A stretch of DNA of 51,080 nt, taken from the NCBI RefSeq assembly GCF_000685215.1, contig NZ_ARYJ01000017.1, positions 1-51,080 of the forward strand, in the 5' to 3' direction. Position numbers and translations under genes: made by a program. Origin of the DNA: Hyphomonas jannaschiana VP2. Lineage in GTDB: Bacteria; Pseudomonadota; Alphaproteobacteria; Caulobacterales; Hyphomonadaceae. Position 1 is the stretch's first letter. The number at the start of each line of letters is the position of its first letter. The notes under the pieces were generated by a model. It had not been told where the DNA came from. It did not search any database and saw only the letters and a program-made list of their open reading frames with translations. Shown here piece after piece: positions 43,550 through 51,080 of this stretch.

Positions 43550-44197
43550 ATGAGAACTGTCGATGTCTTCTGGTCGTTCCGCTCGCCATATTCCTATCTG
43601 GCAACGAAACGCCTGCGCGCCCTTCCCGCAAAGTGGGATGTGCGTGTCCGCCCGCGCCCGGTCTACCCGATCGCGATTCGCACGCCCCATTTCTTTCAGG
43701 AAGTCCGCCCGCAATGGGTGCCTTACCTGATCCGGGATTATGTGCGGAATGCGCAATATTTGGGCCTGCCCATCGGGCCACTGAAGCCGGATCCTGTGGT
43801 CATGGACATGATCACGCGCGAGATTTCACCCTACCAGCCTTATATCGGCCGGCTCACACGGCTTGGCATTCTCGCCTGCGAGAAAAGCGATGAGGATGGC
43901 TGGGCCTTCATGGACGAAGTCTCCACCCTGATCTGGTCCGGCGGGGCCTGGACCGAGGGCACGGCCCTGAAGGAAGCCGCCGCCCGCGCCGGGTTCGACC
44001 TGGATGAGATGGATGCCCGCCAGGAAGCGGAAAAAGACCGGCTGGAAGCAGTGATCGCCGAAAGCCAGGCCGAACAGGATCCCCATCACTGGGGCGTGCC
44101 GCTCATGGTGTTCGAAGGCGAGGCCTTCTTCGGTCAGGACCGGATTGACCTGCTGGAATGGCGGCTTGGCGAAGCGGGCGTCGCCCGAAAGGACTGA
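43550..44197 (+). CDS. DsbA-family protein, 2-hydroxychromene-2-carboxylate isomerase-like
   Basis: A 215-residue thioredoxin-fold protein of the kappa-class glutathione transferase/HCCA isomerase group. The N-terminal FWSFRSPYSYLATKRLRAL has the Ser of the family active site, with no CxxC, and the C-terminus has HHWGVPLMVFEGEAFFGQDRIDLL with the usual cis-Pro segment. Relatives isomerise hydroxychromene carboxylates in naphthalene breakdown or act as glutathione-dependent isomerases. It is divergent from the esterase gene, and the stop is four bases from a convergent gene. Function in aromatic turnover is possible but unproven. Confidence 0.88.
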   Translation: MRTVDVFWSFRSPYSYLATKRLRALPAKWDVRVRPRPVYPIAIRTPHFFQEVRPQWVPYLIRDYVRNAQYLGLPIGPLKPDPVVMDMITREISPYQPYIGRLTRLGILACEKSDEDGWAFMDEVSTLIWSGGAWTEGTALKEAAARAGFDLDEMDARQEAEKDRLEAVIAESQAEQDPHHWGVPLMVFEGEAFFGQDRIDLLEWRLGEAGVARKD

Positions 44198-44201
44198 CGC
44201 C

Positions 44202-45092
44202 TCAGAAACCCACCCCGGTCCGGAAGGCCGAGGTACCATTGTCCCTGAACTGCCGGGCCGCTTCCGCAAGGAGGCGGCCTTTGGTTTCCTGTGGCAGGGT
44301 CTTGGCTGCCGTCACGGCGGTGGCGCCCAGATTACAGACATTCACGCCGTTCAGCGTCTTCTTCGCATCATCGCCTGCTCTCAGCGACACCATGAGCGGC
44401 AGGACATCGGGATCGGCCATCAGCGACATGACGACGCCCTGCAGCGCTGCCTCGTCGGCCCGCGTCAGCGTTCCCCGCTGGACAGGATGTACCCGCGCAT
44501 CTTCGATGGCGATCATCAGACCCGCCATGACGTCAAACGAATAGTCCTTCAGCGGGGCCTTGAACTCCGCCATCGCAAGTTCGAAGTCGGCCGGCTGGCG
44601 GAACTCCATGTCTGCCAGATCTGCATAGCGGGCGGCATTGCACCATCTGCTCCGCTTGCGGGCCGCTTGCCGCAGCCTTGTCCGGGTCATGTCCAACAAT
44701 GTGTCAAAGTGCTTTGTGTCCGCCTGACCTAGCTCGTCCGCATAATCGCGCAGGACCTTTTCAGCATGCGCCATGATCAGCTGCGTGAGGGCCTCATCAT
44801 CCCGCTTTCCGGCGCGGGCAATCTTGCGGGAGAGATCTTCCTGCGCCTTCGGATCAACTCTGCCCAGCGCGATAAAATAGGATTCTGCAGCCTCTCCCGG
44901 CAGGTCCGGCATGCTTGTCTCAAGCGCGGAAACCTGTGTCAGACGTGAGGAATCATGACCCGCTGCCTTGTGCGGCAGGCTCAGCACGGCGAAGAAAGCG
45001 CCGCACACAACCACCAGTGTTATCAATGCGAACAGCGCATTCTGCTGGCCGGACGCAGGCGCTTTTTGCGCCTTGCGTGCGTCAAAGGTCAT
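44202..45092 (-). CDS. Hypothetical membrane-anchored protein
   Basis: A 296-residue protein with one N-terminal helix (about residues 19-40, LFALITLVVVCGAFFAVLSL) and a mostly helical periplasmic part without recognised motifs. A Cys/Arg-rich run (LRQAARKRSRWCNAARYADL) sits near residue 140. GGGGAGAG precedes the ATG. It lies downstream of the acyl-CoA ligase on the same strand, separated by 80 bases with a weak terminator-like hairpin. I do not recognise a family. Confidence 0.7.
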   Translation of the reverse strand: MTFDARKAQKAPASGQQNALFALITLVVVCGAFFAVLSLPHKAAGHDSSRLTQVSALETSMPDLPGEAAESYFIALGRVDPKAQEDLSRKIARAGKRDDEALTQLIMAHAEKVLRDYADELGQADTKHFDTLLDMTRTRLRQAARKRSRWCNAARYADLADMEFRQPADFELAMAEFKAPLKDYSFDVMAGLMIAIEDARVHPVQRGTLTRADEAALQGVVMSLMADPDVLPLMVSLRAGDDAKKTLNGVNVCNLGATAVTAAKTLPQETKGRLLAEAARQFRDNGTSAFRTGVGF

Positions 45093-45129
45093 GGTCTCTC
45101 CCCACGAAAGCGAGACAGAGAGTTACGGC

Positions 45130-45149
45130 AAAAAGCCTTCCAACGGCTT
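45130..45149 (-). terminator. Weak terminator-like hairpin after the acyl-CoA ligase gene
   Basis: On the minus strand a short AAGCC/GGCTT stem (arms 45145-45149 and 45133-45137) runs into a T-rich stretch, about 25 bases beyond the ligase stop. The stem is only five base pairs, so termination would be partial. Confidence 0.3.
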
Positions 45150-45172
45150 AAACGTGCCCGGGCACTGCCTTA

Positions 45173-47032
45173 TCAGAGCGAGAGGACGCCCTGTCCCGGC
45201 GGGTCGGAGAACAAGGCCGCCACGAGATCTGCGCGGCGGGACTGAACCAGACGCTGGTTCACATAACCTTTGTCGGTGATCTCGCCGGCATCGACGCTCG
45301 GGGGCTCCGTCATGACCATGACCCGGCGGATCCGGCGGGACGATCCCGGCTCCCCCGCATTGAAAGCTGCGGTCTTCTCCGCAAGCTTCTCGGTCAGCAC
45401 ACGGAAAGCGGTCATCATGTCCCCGCCATTTTCCTTGACCAGCTGTTCCATCCCGGCCGGTGACGGCCAGACCAGCGCGCCGATCATGTCCTTGTCCTGT
45501 CCGCAGATCACGGCATCGAAGATCAGCGGCGAACAGGCGGCCACATAGTCCGGGCGCAAGGTGCCGACGCTGACCCATGTGCCGGAGGAAAGCTTGAAGT
45601 CCTCCCCGACCCGGCCATCGAAGATCAGTCCCTTATTCGGATCGTTCTCGTCGACGAACTTCACCGCATCGCCGAGGCAGTAGAAGCCTTCCTCGTCGAA
45701 CACTTCGGCATTCTTCTCAGGATTGTTGTGATAGCCCGGCATGACCGACGGCCCTTTGACCCGCACTTCCAGCTTGTCGCCGTTGGGCACCAGTTTCAGT
45801 GTCGAGCCTGGCAGCGGCAGGCCAATCAGGCCCACCCGCTCCGCCTCCCAGTGGACAACGGTAATGCCCTGCGTCTCGGTGGCGCCATACATGGTGACGA
45901 TCGGGATGCGCCGCCCGGTGGCCTTGATGGCGAGCGCCTGCAGCCGGTCATAGAGATCGTCAGACAACGTTGCTCCGCCATAGCCGATGGACCGCATGTT
46001 CCTGAAAAACGCCATCAACAAATCGTCATCGGCTTCCATCGCCTCGGCCAGCATCGCCAGGGCAATCGGCGCCGTGCCGAAGACAGACGGCGAACAGTCG
46101 CGGACATTTCGGATCGTTTCGTGGAACAGGGCCGGTGTCGGCTTGCCACCATCGATCCAGAAGGTCGACCCGTTCCACAGCGCGCCATTGAAGTTCACAT
46201 TGGAACCGGAGATGTGGTTCCAGGGCAGCCAGTCGAGAAGGTTTTCAACCGCATCCGGATCATGGTCCGGGTCCCTGCCGCTGTCGCGCAGGCCCTCCTG
46301 CCCCGCGATCATGGAACACATCGCGCCCTGCGTCGTCGGCACGGGCTTCGGCATGCCGGTCGAACCGGAGGTGAAGAGGTATTTGCCGATGCTCTCATCC
46401 GTCAGACGGTCGCGCGCCTCGCGCACGGCAGCTGTCGGCTCTGTCGCCGCCAGCGTATCATAGGAAAGGACGGTATTGTCGCCGCCAGTGTCTGCGGAGA
46501 ACACCGTACAGTCATCGCAGTCCAGAGCTTCAATCGCCTTTTTGAACGGCTCCAGCGTCTCGGCGAAGATCACTTTCGGGCTCACCGCATTGTAGCAATG
46601 CTTCAGCTTCTCGAAATCCGTGGACATGGTGGAGTACGGCACCGAAATCGGGGCGGCTGGCGCGCCGATCTTCTGCGCGGCAAGGATCACCATGGCCGAG
46701 CGGATGGAATTGCCTGACAGGATCATCACCGGTGCATCCGGCCCTGCCCCCATGTCGATGAAAGCCTGCCCCAGCGCATCGGTAATCCGCGCTGCCTCGC
46801 CATAGGTGACGGTCACCCATTCGTCTGTTTCCGGATCGCGCTCTTTCAGGAACGGCCGGTCCGGATGCTCAGCGGCGCGCTCGTCCAGGCAATGCGGAAT
46901 GGTGCGCGGACGCGGACCCGGCGCATGGCGGGCGGCGATATAGTGAATGCCGCCCGGCGCGGTACGCATCTCGACATCCGGCGCCTTCTGCGGAAGCGGG
47001 CGGAAAGGCGGCTGTTCTGTCGCATCGGCCAT
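45173..47032 (-). CDS. Feruloyl-CoA synthase-like acyl-CoA ligase
   Basis: A 619-residue AMP-forming acid:CoA ligase. Motifs are the ATP loop YLFTSGSTGMPKPVP, the adenylate motif MYGATETQG, the hinge GEDFKLSSGTW and the catalytic Lys in EITDKGYVNQR near the C-terminus. The long form with N-terminal PGGIHYIAARHAPGPRPRTI resembles feruloyl-CoA synthases that activate hydroxycinnamic acids, though other carboxylates are possible. AGGGAGAAA precedes the ATG. No decarboxylase or hydratase for ferulate breakdown is adjacent. It stands between glmM (upstream) and an unknown protein gene on the same strand. Confidence 0.88.
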   Translation of the reverse strand: MADATEQPPFRPLPQKAPDVEMRTAPGGIHYIAARHAPGPRPRTIPHCLDERAAEHPDRPFLKERDPETDEWVTVTYGEAARITDALGQAFIDMGAGPDAPVMILSGNSIRSAMVILAAQKIGAPAAPISVPYSTMSTDFEKLKHCYNAVSPKVIFAETLEPFKKAIEALDCDDCTVFSADTGGDNTVLSYDTLAATEPTAAVREARDRLTDESIGKYLFTSGSTGMPKPVPTTQGAMCSMIAGQEGLRDSGRDPDHDPDAVENLLDWLPWNHISGSNVNFNGALWNGSTFWIDGGKPTPALFHETIRNVRDCSPSVFGTAPIALAMLAEAMEADDDLLMAFFRNMRSIGYGGATLSDDLYDRLQALAIKATGRRIPIVTMYGATETQGITVVHWEAERVGLIGLPLPGSTLKLVPNGDKLEVRVKGPSVMPGYHNNPEKNAEVFDEEGFYCLGDAVKFVDENDPNKGLIFDGRVGEDFKLSSGTWVSVGTLRPDYVAACSPLIFDAVICGQDKDMIGALVWPSPAGMEQLVKENGGDMMTAFRVLTEKLAEKTAAFNAGEPGSSRRIRRVMVMTEPPSVDAGEITDKGYVNQRLVQSRRADLVAALFSDPPGQGVLSL

Positions 47033-47148
47033 GCTGTGTTTCTCCCTGAACGTGATCTTGTTTTGGCCGATGATAGGCGATCAGGAGGGAGAGACAATTC
47101 GTTCCCCAACGAAAGGCGGGGTTTCAGGATGGAGGCTTTGACGCGCGG

Positions 47149-48489
47149 TCAGGCTTCGGCCTGGACGGCCTCGACGACTTCGGCCAGCGCCTCTTTCATC
47201 ATGGCCTCTTCCAGCGCCTCCGCCATGACACGGATCAAGGGCTCGGTGCCGGACTTGCGGACCACAAGCCGTCCCTTCTCGCCCATATTGGCTTCGGCGC
47301 GGGCGATGGCGGATTTTACCCGCTCGGTCTCCAGTGGATTGGTTCCAGCATAGCGGATATTGACCAGCTCCTGCGGCGCCGGCTCGAACACCCGTCCGAG
47401 CACGGAGGCCTTCTTGCCCGTCCGCGCCATCACTTTCAGAACCTGCAGCGCCGCAAGCAAACCGTCGCCCGTGGTCGAAACGTCCGACAGGATGATGTGG
47501 CCAGACTGTTCGCCGCCAAGATTGAAGCCGTGCGCCCGCATGTGTTCGGCTACATAACGGTCGCCTACTTTCGTACGCGGCAGGGTCAGGCCGAGGCTCT
47601 TCAGATACTCCGCCAACCCCATATTCGACATGACCGTGGCCACCATGCCGCCACCCTTCAGGCGTCCGGTATGGAAGAGTTCGGTCGCGATCAGCGCCAT
47701 CACCTGGTCACCGTCGACCTCTTCGCCCAGCTCGTCGATTACGATCAGCCGGTCGGCATCGCCATCGAAGGCAATGCCGATGTCCGCCTTGCTGTCGGTC
47801 ACGGCCTTCATCAGGGCCTTGGTATCGGTGGAGCCGACCCCGGCATTGATGTTCACCCCGTCCGGCGACACGCCCATGACGGTGACATTGCAGCCCAGCC
47901 GGCGCAGCGCATCCGGCCCCGCCCGGTAGGCTGCGCCATGCGCGCAATCGAGCACCACGTTCAGTTTCGCAAAACCATCGTCCGGCTCGATCGCTTCCAG
48001 GCACCGGTCCACATAGCGCCGGACGCCATCGTCCATCTGGCGGGGCTTCGCCACATCGGTCGGCGCCGCATAGCTGCCTTCGAACGCATCGAACATGGCG
48101 GTTTCGAGCTGTTCCTCAACCGCATCGGTGAACTTGATGCCCTCCGGCGAGAAGAGTTTCAGGCCATTGTCCTGATACTTGTTGTGCGAGGCCGTCACCA
48201 TCACGCCGAAGGCCGCGCCGGTTTCGCGGGTCAGCAGGGCCACCGCCGGGGTCGGCACCACGCCGACACAGACCGGCGTCAGCCCCATGCTGCAGAGGCC
48301 GGCCACCAGCGCCGCTTCGATCATCTCGCCCGACCGGCGGGTATCCCGGCCGATAATAACGTCCCGCCCGCCATCGGGCGCAAAGGTCCGCGCCGCCGCA
48401 ATGGACAGGCGCAGCGCCGTCTCAACGGTCATCGGCTTCTGGTTTACGCGGCCGCGGATGCCATCCGTGCCGAAGAACTGGCGTGCCAT
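47149..48489 (-). CDS. glmM: Phosphoglucosamine mutase
   Basis: A 446-residue enzyme that converts glucosamine-6-phosphate to glucosamine-1-phosphate for peptidoglycan and lipopolysaccharide. The phospho-serine loop is GVMVTASHNKYQDNGLK, the Mg-binding loop is AFDGDADRLIVID, and the C-terminal phosphate loop is RKSGTEPLIRVM. It starts FFGTDGIRGRVNQ, as GlmM does. GGGAG precedes the ATG at 48489. It follows cysQ by 72 bases on the same strand. The customary ftsH-folP-glmM order is not visible here. Confidence 0.97.
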   Translation of the reverse strand: MARQFFGTDGIRGRVNQKPMTVETALRLSIAAARTFAPDGGRDVIIGRDTRRSGEMIEAALVAGLCSMGLTPVCVGVVPTPAVALLTRETGAAFGVMVTASHNKYQDNGLKLFSPEGIKFTDAVEEQLETAMFDAFEGSYAAPTDVAKPRQMDDGVRRYVDRCLEAIEPDDGFAKLNVVLDCAHGAAYRAGPDALRRLGCNVTVMGVSPDGVNINAGVGSTDTKALMKAVTDSKADIGIAFDGDADRLIVIDELGEEVDGDQVMALIATELFHTGRLKGGGMVATVMSNMGLAEYLKSLGLTLPRTKVGDRYVAEHMRAHGFNLGGEQSGHIILSDVSTTGDGLLAALQVLKVMARTGKKASVLGRVFEPAPQELVNIRYAGTNPLETERVKSAIARAEANMGEKGRLVVRKSGTEPLIRVMAEALEEAMMKEALAEVVEAVQAEA

Positions 48490-48561
48490 GGTGATACTCC
48501 CTGACGGAACAGGTCGCAGGAAAAGCTGGAGAAAACTCTACCGGATCGTGGCAGGACTATG

Positions 48562-49350
48562 TCAGACCGGCGACACGCCGCCATACACAATAAAATACGG
48601 ATTGTCATAGCCGCGCTCACGCTTGCCATAGAGCAGCGGGGCGCCCTCTTCTGTCAGCACACGGCCACCAGCGGCTTCAACGACAGCCTGGCCGGCTGCG
48701 GTATCCCACTCCATCGTGCGGCCCATGCGGGGGTAGAGATCGGCCTCACCTGCGGCGATGAGGCAGAATTTCAGGGACGAGCCTGCCCCCTTGATGTCTG
48801 CAATTGTGTATTTTTCGAGGAAGGCATCGGTTTCCGGCGTGCGGTGAGACTTGGACGCCACCGCCGTCACGCCCGCCTCCGGCGCCTTGCGGATACGCAG
48901 TGGCGTGCGCTCTGCCGGCACATCCGCGCCCGGCGCCGCATCGGCCTGCCAGGCGGAATTGTAGGCGTCGGCCACGAACAGGCGCGACAGGGCCGGTGCA
49001 TAGACGACGCCCATCACCGGGCGGCCATGCTCGATAATGGCGATATTTACGGTGAATTCGCCATTCTTGTTGATGAATTCCTTGGTGCCATCCAGCGGAT
49101 CAACGAGCGCGAAGCGGCTCCCATGTTCGGGCATCTCACCGGCGGCCATGGCCTCCTCGGCGATGACTTTCAGGTCCGGATCGGCCTCGGCCAGCGCTTT
49201 CAGGATCAGCGCCTCGGCCTTCTCATCTGCCAGTGTGACCGGAGAATCGTCGCCTTTCCGGCTGAAATCGAAGTCGCCCTCATAGATCTCCATGATCAGC
49301 TTGCCTGCATCCAGCGCAATGCGCGCCAGCGTGTCACCTGTAATCGCCAA
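48562..49350 (-). CDS. cysQ: 3'(2'),5'-bisphosphate nucleotidase CysQ
   Basis: A 262-residue Mg-dependent phosphatase that removes the 3' phosphate of PAP from sulfur assimilation. Motifs are VIAEEAMAAGE, the metal-binding VDPLDGTKEFINKNGEF and the C-terminal MEWDTAAGQAVVEAAGG. I place the start at a TTG (49350) because AGGAG lies seven bases upstream and the protein then begins at the usual helix; a TTG 20 codons further upstream adds unrelated residues. It is divergent from a caspase-like gene across 135 bases. glmM follows on the same strand. Confidence 0.92.
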   Translation of the reverse strand: MAITGDTLARIALDAGKLIMEIYEGDFDFSRKGDDSPVTLADEKAEALILKALAEADPDLKVIAEEAMAAGEMPEHGSRFALVDPLDGTKEFINKNGEFTVNIAIIEHGRPVMGVVYAPALSRLFVADAYNSAWQADAAPGADVPAERTPLRIRKAPEAGVTAVASKSHRTPETDAFLEKYTIADIKGAGSSLKFCLIAAGEADLYPRMGRTMEWDTAAGQAVVEAAGGRVLTEEGAPLLYGKRERGYDNPYFIVYGGVSPV

Positions 49351-49485
49351 ACCTGTTCTCCTGCATGAAAATCCGGCGCTCTTCCTGTCAGCCCCGCCCG
49401 CGATAGGCAAGCCCGCAGCGGCGTCATTGACTGGCGCGCCCCTCTACGAGACGATTAACCCTCGTGAGATGAGTGGAGTGGGAAC

Positions 49486-51060
49486 ATGATTTCACGCCGG
49501 CACCTGCTGCTGTTAGGCGGCGCCGCCGCCCTGCCCTGGCCGGGCCGGGCGCAGGCGAACGACAAGCCCCGCCACGCGCTGATTATCGGGAATGCCGCCT
49601 ATTCCGAGGGGATCGGGACACTGGCCAATCCGGTCCGGGACGCCCGTCTCGTCGCCGAAGGCATTCAGGCCTGCGGCTTTTCCCTCGTCACAGGCGACAT
49701 CGTGACGGATGCCGGCCGGTCGGAGATGATGTCGGCCTTCCGCGCCTATGTGGATGCAATGCAGGCCAGCGGGCCGGAGGCGACGGGCTTTGTCTATTAT
49801 TCCGGCCATGGCGCGGCCCGCGAGGGGGAAGGCAATTTCCTGATCCCGGTCGAGGATGCCGACATGCTGGACGAAGCGCTGTGGGACGATTCCATTTCGC
49901 TCGACTGGGTCATGGGCAAGCTGACCGATTGCGAGGCGCCGACGGTCCTCTCCATTGATGCCTGCCGCAATGTGCTGAAACTGCCGGAAGCCGAGCGCGC
50001 CCTTGGCGGCGGGGAATCCTTCCGGGGCCTGCGCCGCTCGGCGGGCAGCGCTGAAGAACGCAACATGTTTATCTCCTTCGCCACCTGGGAAGGCGAGACG
50101 GCGAGCGATGGCCGCGCCGATGACGGCAACGGTCCCTATGCCAAAGCGCTCGGCACCCGCCTGCTGGAACCCGCTGTCACGGTGCGCGACATGTTCGAGA
50201 ATGTCCGCCTCGACGTGCTGGAAATGACATTGCAGCGGCAGGAGCCGATGAATCTGTCGCGCCTGCAGCGCCGGTCCAGCGACATCCGCATCGGCTCTTG
50301 GAGCCGCGCGCCGGGCGACGCGCCCATGTCACCGGTCAGCCAGAACCCGCTTCGCGTGGCACTGGTTTTCTCCAATGATTATGCGGGCAGCGATGCCTAT
50401 GCGCTGCCGAACACACATGCAGACGGCGAGAAGGTTTCCACCGCCCTCGGCGAAAGCGGCTACAAGGTACGTCATATCCGGAACGCCGATCTGGGTGGCT
50501 TCCGGGATGGCCTGACCATGTTGCGCAATGCGCTGAATGCGGCCGGCCCGGCCAGCGTGGGCGTCGTCTATTTCGCCGGATACGGAGCATCCCTGTTCGG
50601 CGAAGACAATTACCTCATCCCGAACGGCCCCCTGCCCCGTGATGAAAACGAAGTGATAGAGCGCGGCGCAAAACTTCGCGAGGCCGTCGAATTCCTGGAA
50701 GACTCCGCCGCGCAGGCCGTCGTCGTGATGGTGGATTGCGGGCGCAAATACGACTCGCCACTGGAGACAAAAGGGCTGGAGCCCGGCTTTGCCGACTACA
50801 CGTCAGACGCCAATGTCGTGATTGCCTATGCCGACAAGCCCGGCACGACCCGGCCGGACGCCACCGGCCCGTCCGTCTTTGCCGATGCCTTCGCGAGCCG
50901 CATCCAGTCGCCCGACCGGATCGACATCAACAAGGTGATGCTGCAGGTCAGCGGCGATGTCATCGCCGCCACCGGCAACCAGCAACAGCCCTGGTTCCAG
51001 ACGTCCGTCCGCCTGCCAATCTTCTTCCGGGCAGACCTGGACGAGGGCCTGAGCCCCTAA
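49486..51060 (+). CDS. Exported caspase-like protein with two caspase folds
   Basis: A 524-residue protein with a twin-arginine signal peptide (SRRHLLLLGGAAALPWPGRAQA). Residues 28-270 are a C14-type caspase fold with the His in YYSGHGAAREGEGNFLIP (His108) and Cys in SIDACRN (Cys160), then FATWEGETASDG. Residues 288-515 repeat the fold: the His is replaced by Tyr366 (YFAGYGASLFGEDNYLIP), and the Cys side reads MVDCGRKY (Cys418, shifted one residue). Thus the first copy may be an active periplasmic cysteine peptidase and the second a degenerate partner. GGAGTGGGAAC precedes the ATG. No adaptor or substrate gene is adjacent. Role unknown. Confidence 0.9.
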   Translation: MISRRHLLLLGGAAALPWPGRAQANDKPRHALIIGNAAYSEGIGTLANPVRDARLVAEGIQACGFSLVTGDIVTDAGRSEMMSAFRAYVDAMQASGPEATGFVYYSGHGAAREGEGNFLIPVEDADMLDEALWDDSISLDWVMGKLTDCEAPTVLSIDACRNVLKLPEAERALGGGESFRGLRRSAGSAEERNMFISFATWEGETASDGRADDGNGPYAKALGTRLLEPAVTVRDMFENVRLDVLEMTLQRQEPMNLSRLQRRSSDIRIGSWSRAPGDAPMSPVSQNPLRVALVFSNDYAGSDAYALPNTHADGEKVSTALGESGYKVRHIRNADLGGFRDGLTMLRNALNAAGPASVGVVYFAGYGASLFGEDNYLIPNGPLPRDENEVIERGAKLREAVEFLEDSAAQAVVVMVDCGRKYDSPLETKGLEPGFADYTSDANVVIAYADKPGTTRPDATGPSVFADAFASRIQSPDRIDINKVMLQVSGDVIAATGNQQQPWFQTSVRLPIFFRADLDEGLSP

Positions 51061-51080
51061 TCCAGCACGTCCGCCAGTTC

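Noticed and set aside
51057..51080. A possible minus-strand gene end (ELADVLD then stop) overlapping the caspase-like stop
   Set aside because: Only seven codons are visible before the window ends, too few to support a gene.
1..51080. CRISPR array, tRNA or rRNA genes, insertion sequences, prophage
   Set aside because: No regularly spaced direct repeats, cloverleaf-like genes, transposase or phage proteins were seen on either strand.

Overview
The window reads as a 51 kb stretch of chromosome from a GC-rich, Gram-negative alphaproteobacterium, most likely near Hyphomonas/Caulobacterales. This is inferred from protein style and gene order: transketolase divergent from a DUF4164 gene and zapA, the TIGR02302 protein beside lysA, a type-A L31 without cysteines, gap and pgk close to a class I aldolase, and large TonB-dependent receptors. 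No rRNA, tRNA, insertion sequence, phage gene or CRISPR array was seen. Genes are dense, and most gaps are under 150 bases.

Layout. 0-8 kb: a partial gene at the left edge, a palindromic repeat, a Tat-type lipoprotein serine hydrolase, an Lrp/AsnC regulator, a citrate synthase divergent from a DNA-binding-domain/citrate-synthase fusion, transketolase, then DUF4164-zapA-HIG1-PduO on the plus strand. 8-18 kb: an MBL-fold hydrolase and a six-gene minus-strand operon argH-lptM-lipoprotein-lysA-TIGR02302-mprF. It couples arginine and lysine synthesis to envelope proteins, including a lysyl-phosphatidylglycerol synthase that may consume the lysine. 18-28 kb: thioredoxin-like TlpA, a lipoprotein, a nuclease, rpmE with a clear terminator, an ABC exporter, a 52-residue Trp-rich membrane protein, a Baeyer-Villiger-type monooxygenase behind a perfect 28-bp palindrome, an inositol-phosphatase-family enzyme, ThiE and an M3 peptidase. 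28-32 kb: the glycolytic block gap-methyltransferase-pgk, then fda with its own terminator.

32-51 kb: a DMT permease, a CaiB-type CoA transferase divergent from a fatty-acid desaturase, SelO, and two divergent TonB-dependent receptors sharing a 380-bp control region. These are followed by an HSL-type esterase, a DsbA-family isomerase, an unknown anchored protein, a feruloyl-CoA-synthase-like ligase, glmM, cysQ and an exported protein with two caspase folds.

How the genes fit together. Central carbon flow (tkt, gap, pgk, fda, citrate synthases) and cell-envelope work (zapA, mprF, glmM, lptM, receptors, lipoproteins) form the core. The 32-47 kb part adds acyl-CoA, lipid and possibly aromatic-acid functions. 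The most interesting items are the tandem caspase/pseudo-caspase protein, the HTH-citrate synthase fusion with dyads in its divergent promoter, the palindrome before the monooxygenase, the lysA-mprF linkage and the tiny Trp-rich protein. No wholly new multi-gene system could be demonstrated from sequence reading alone.
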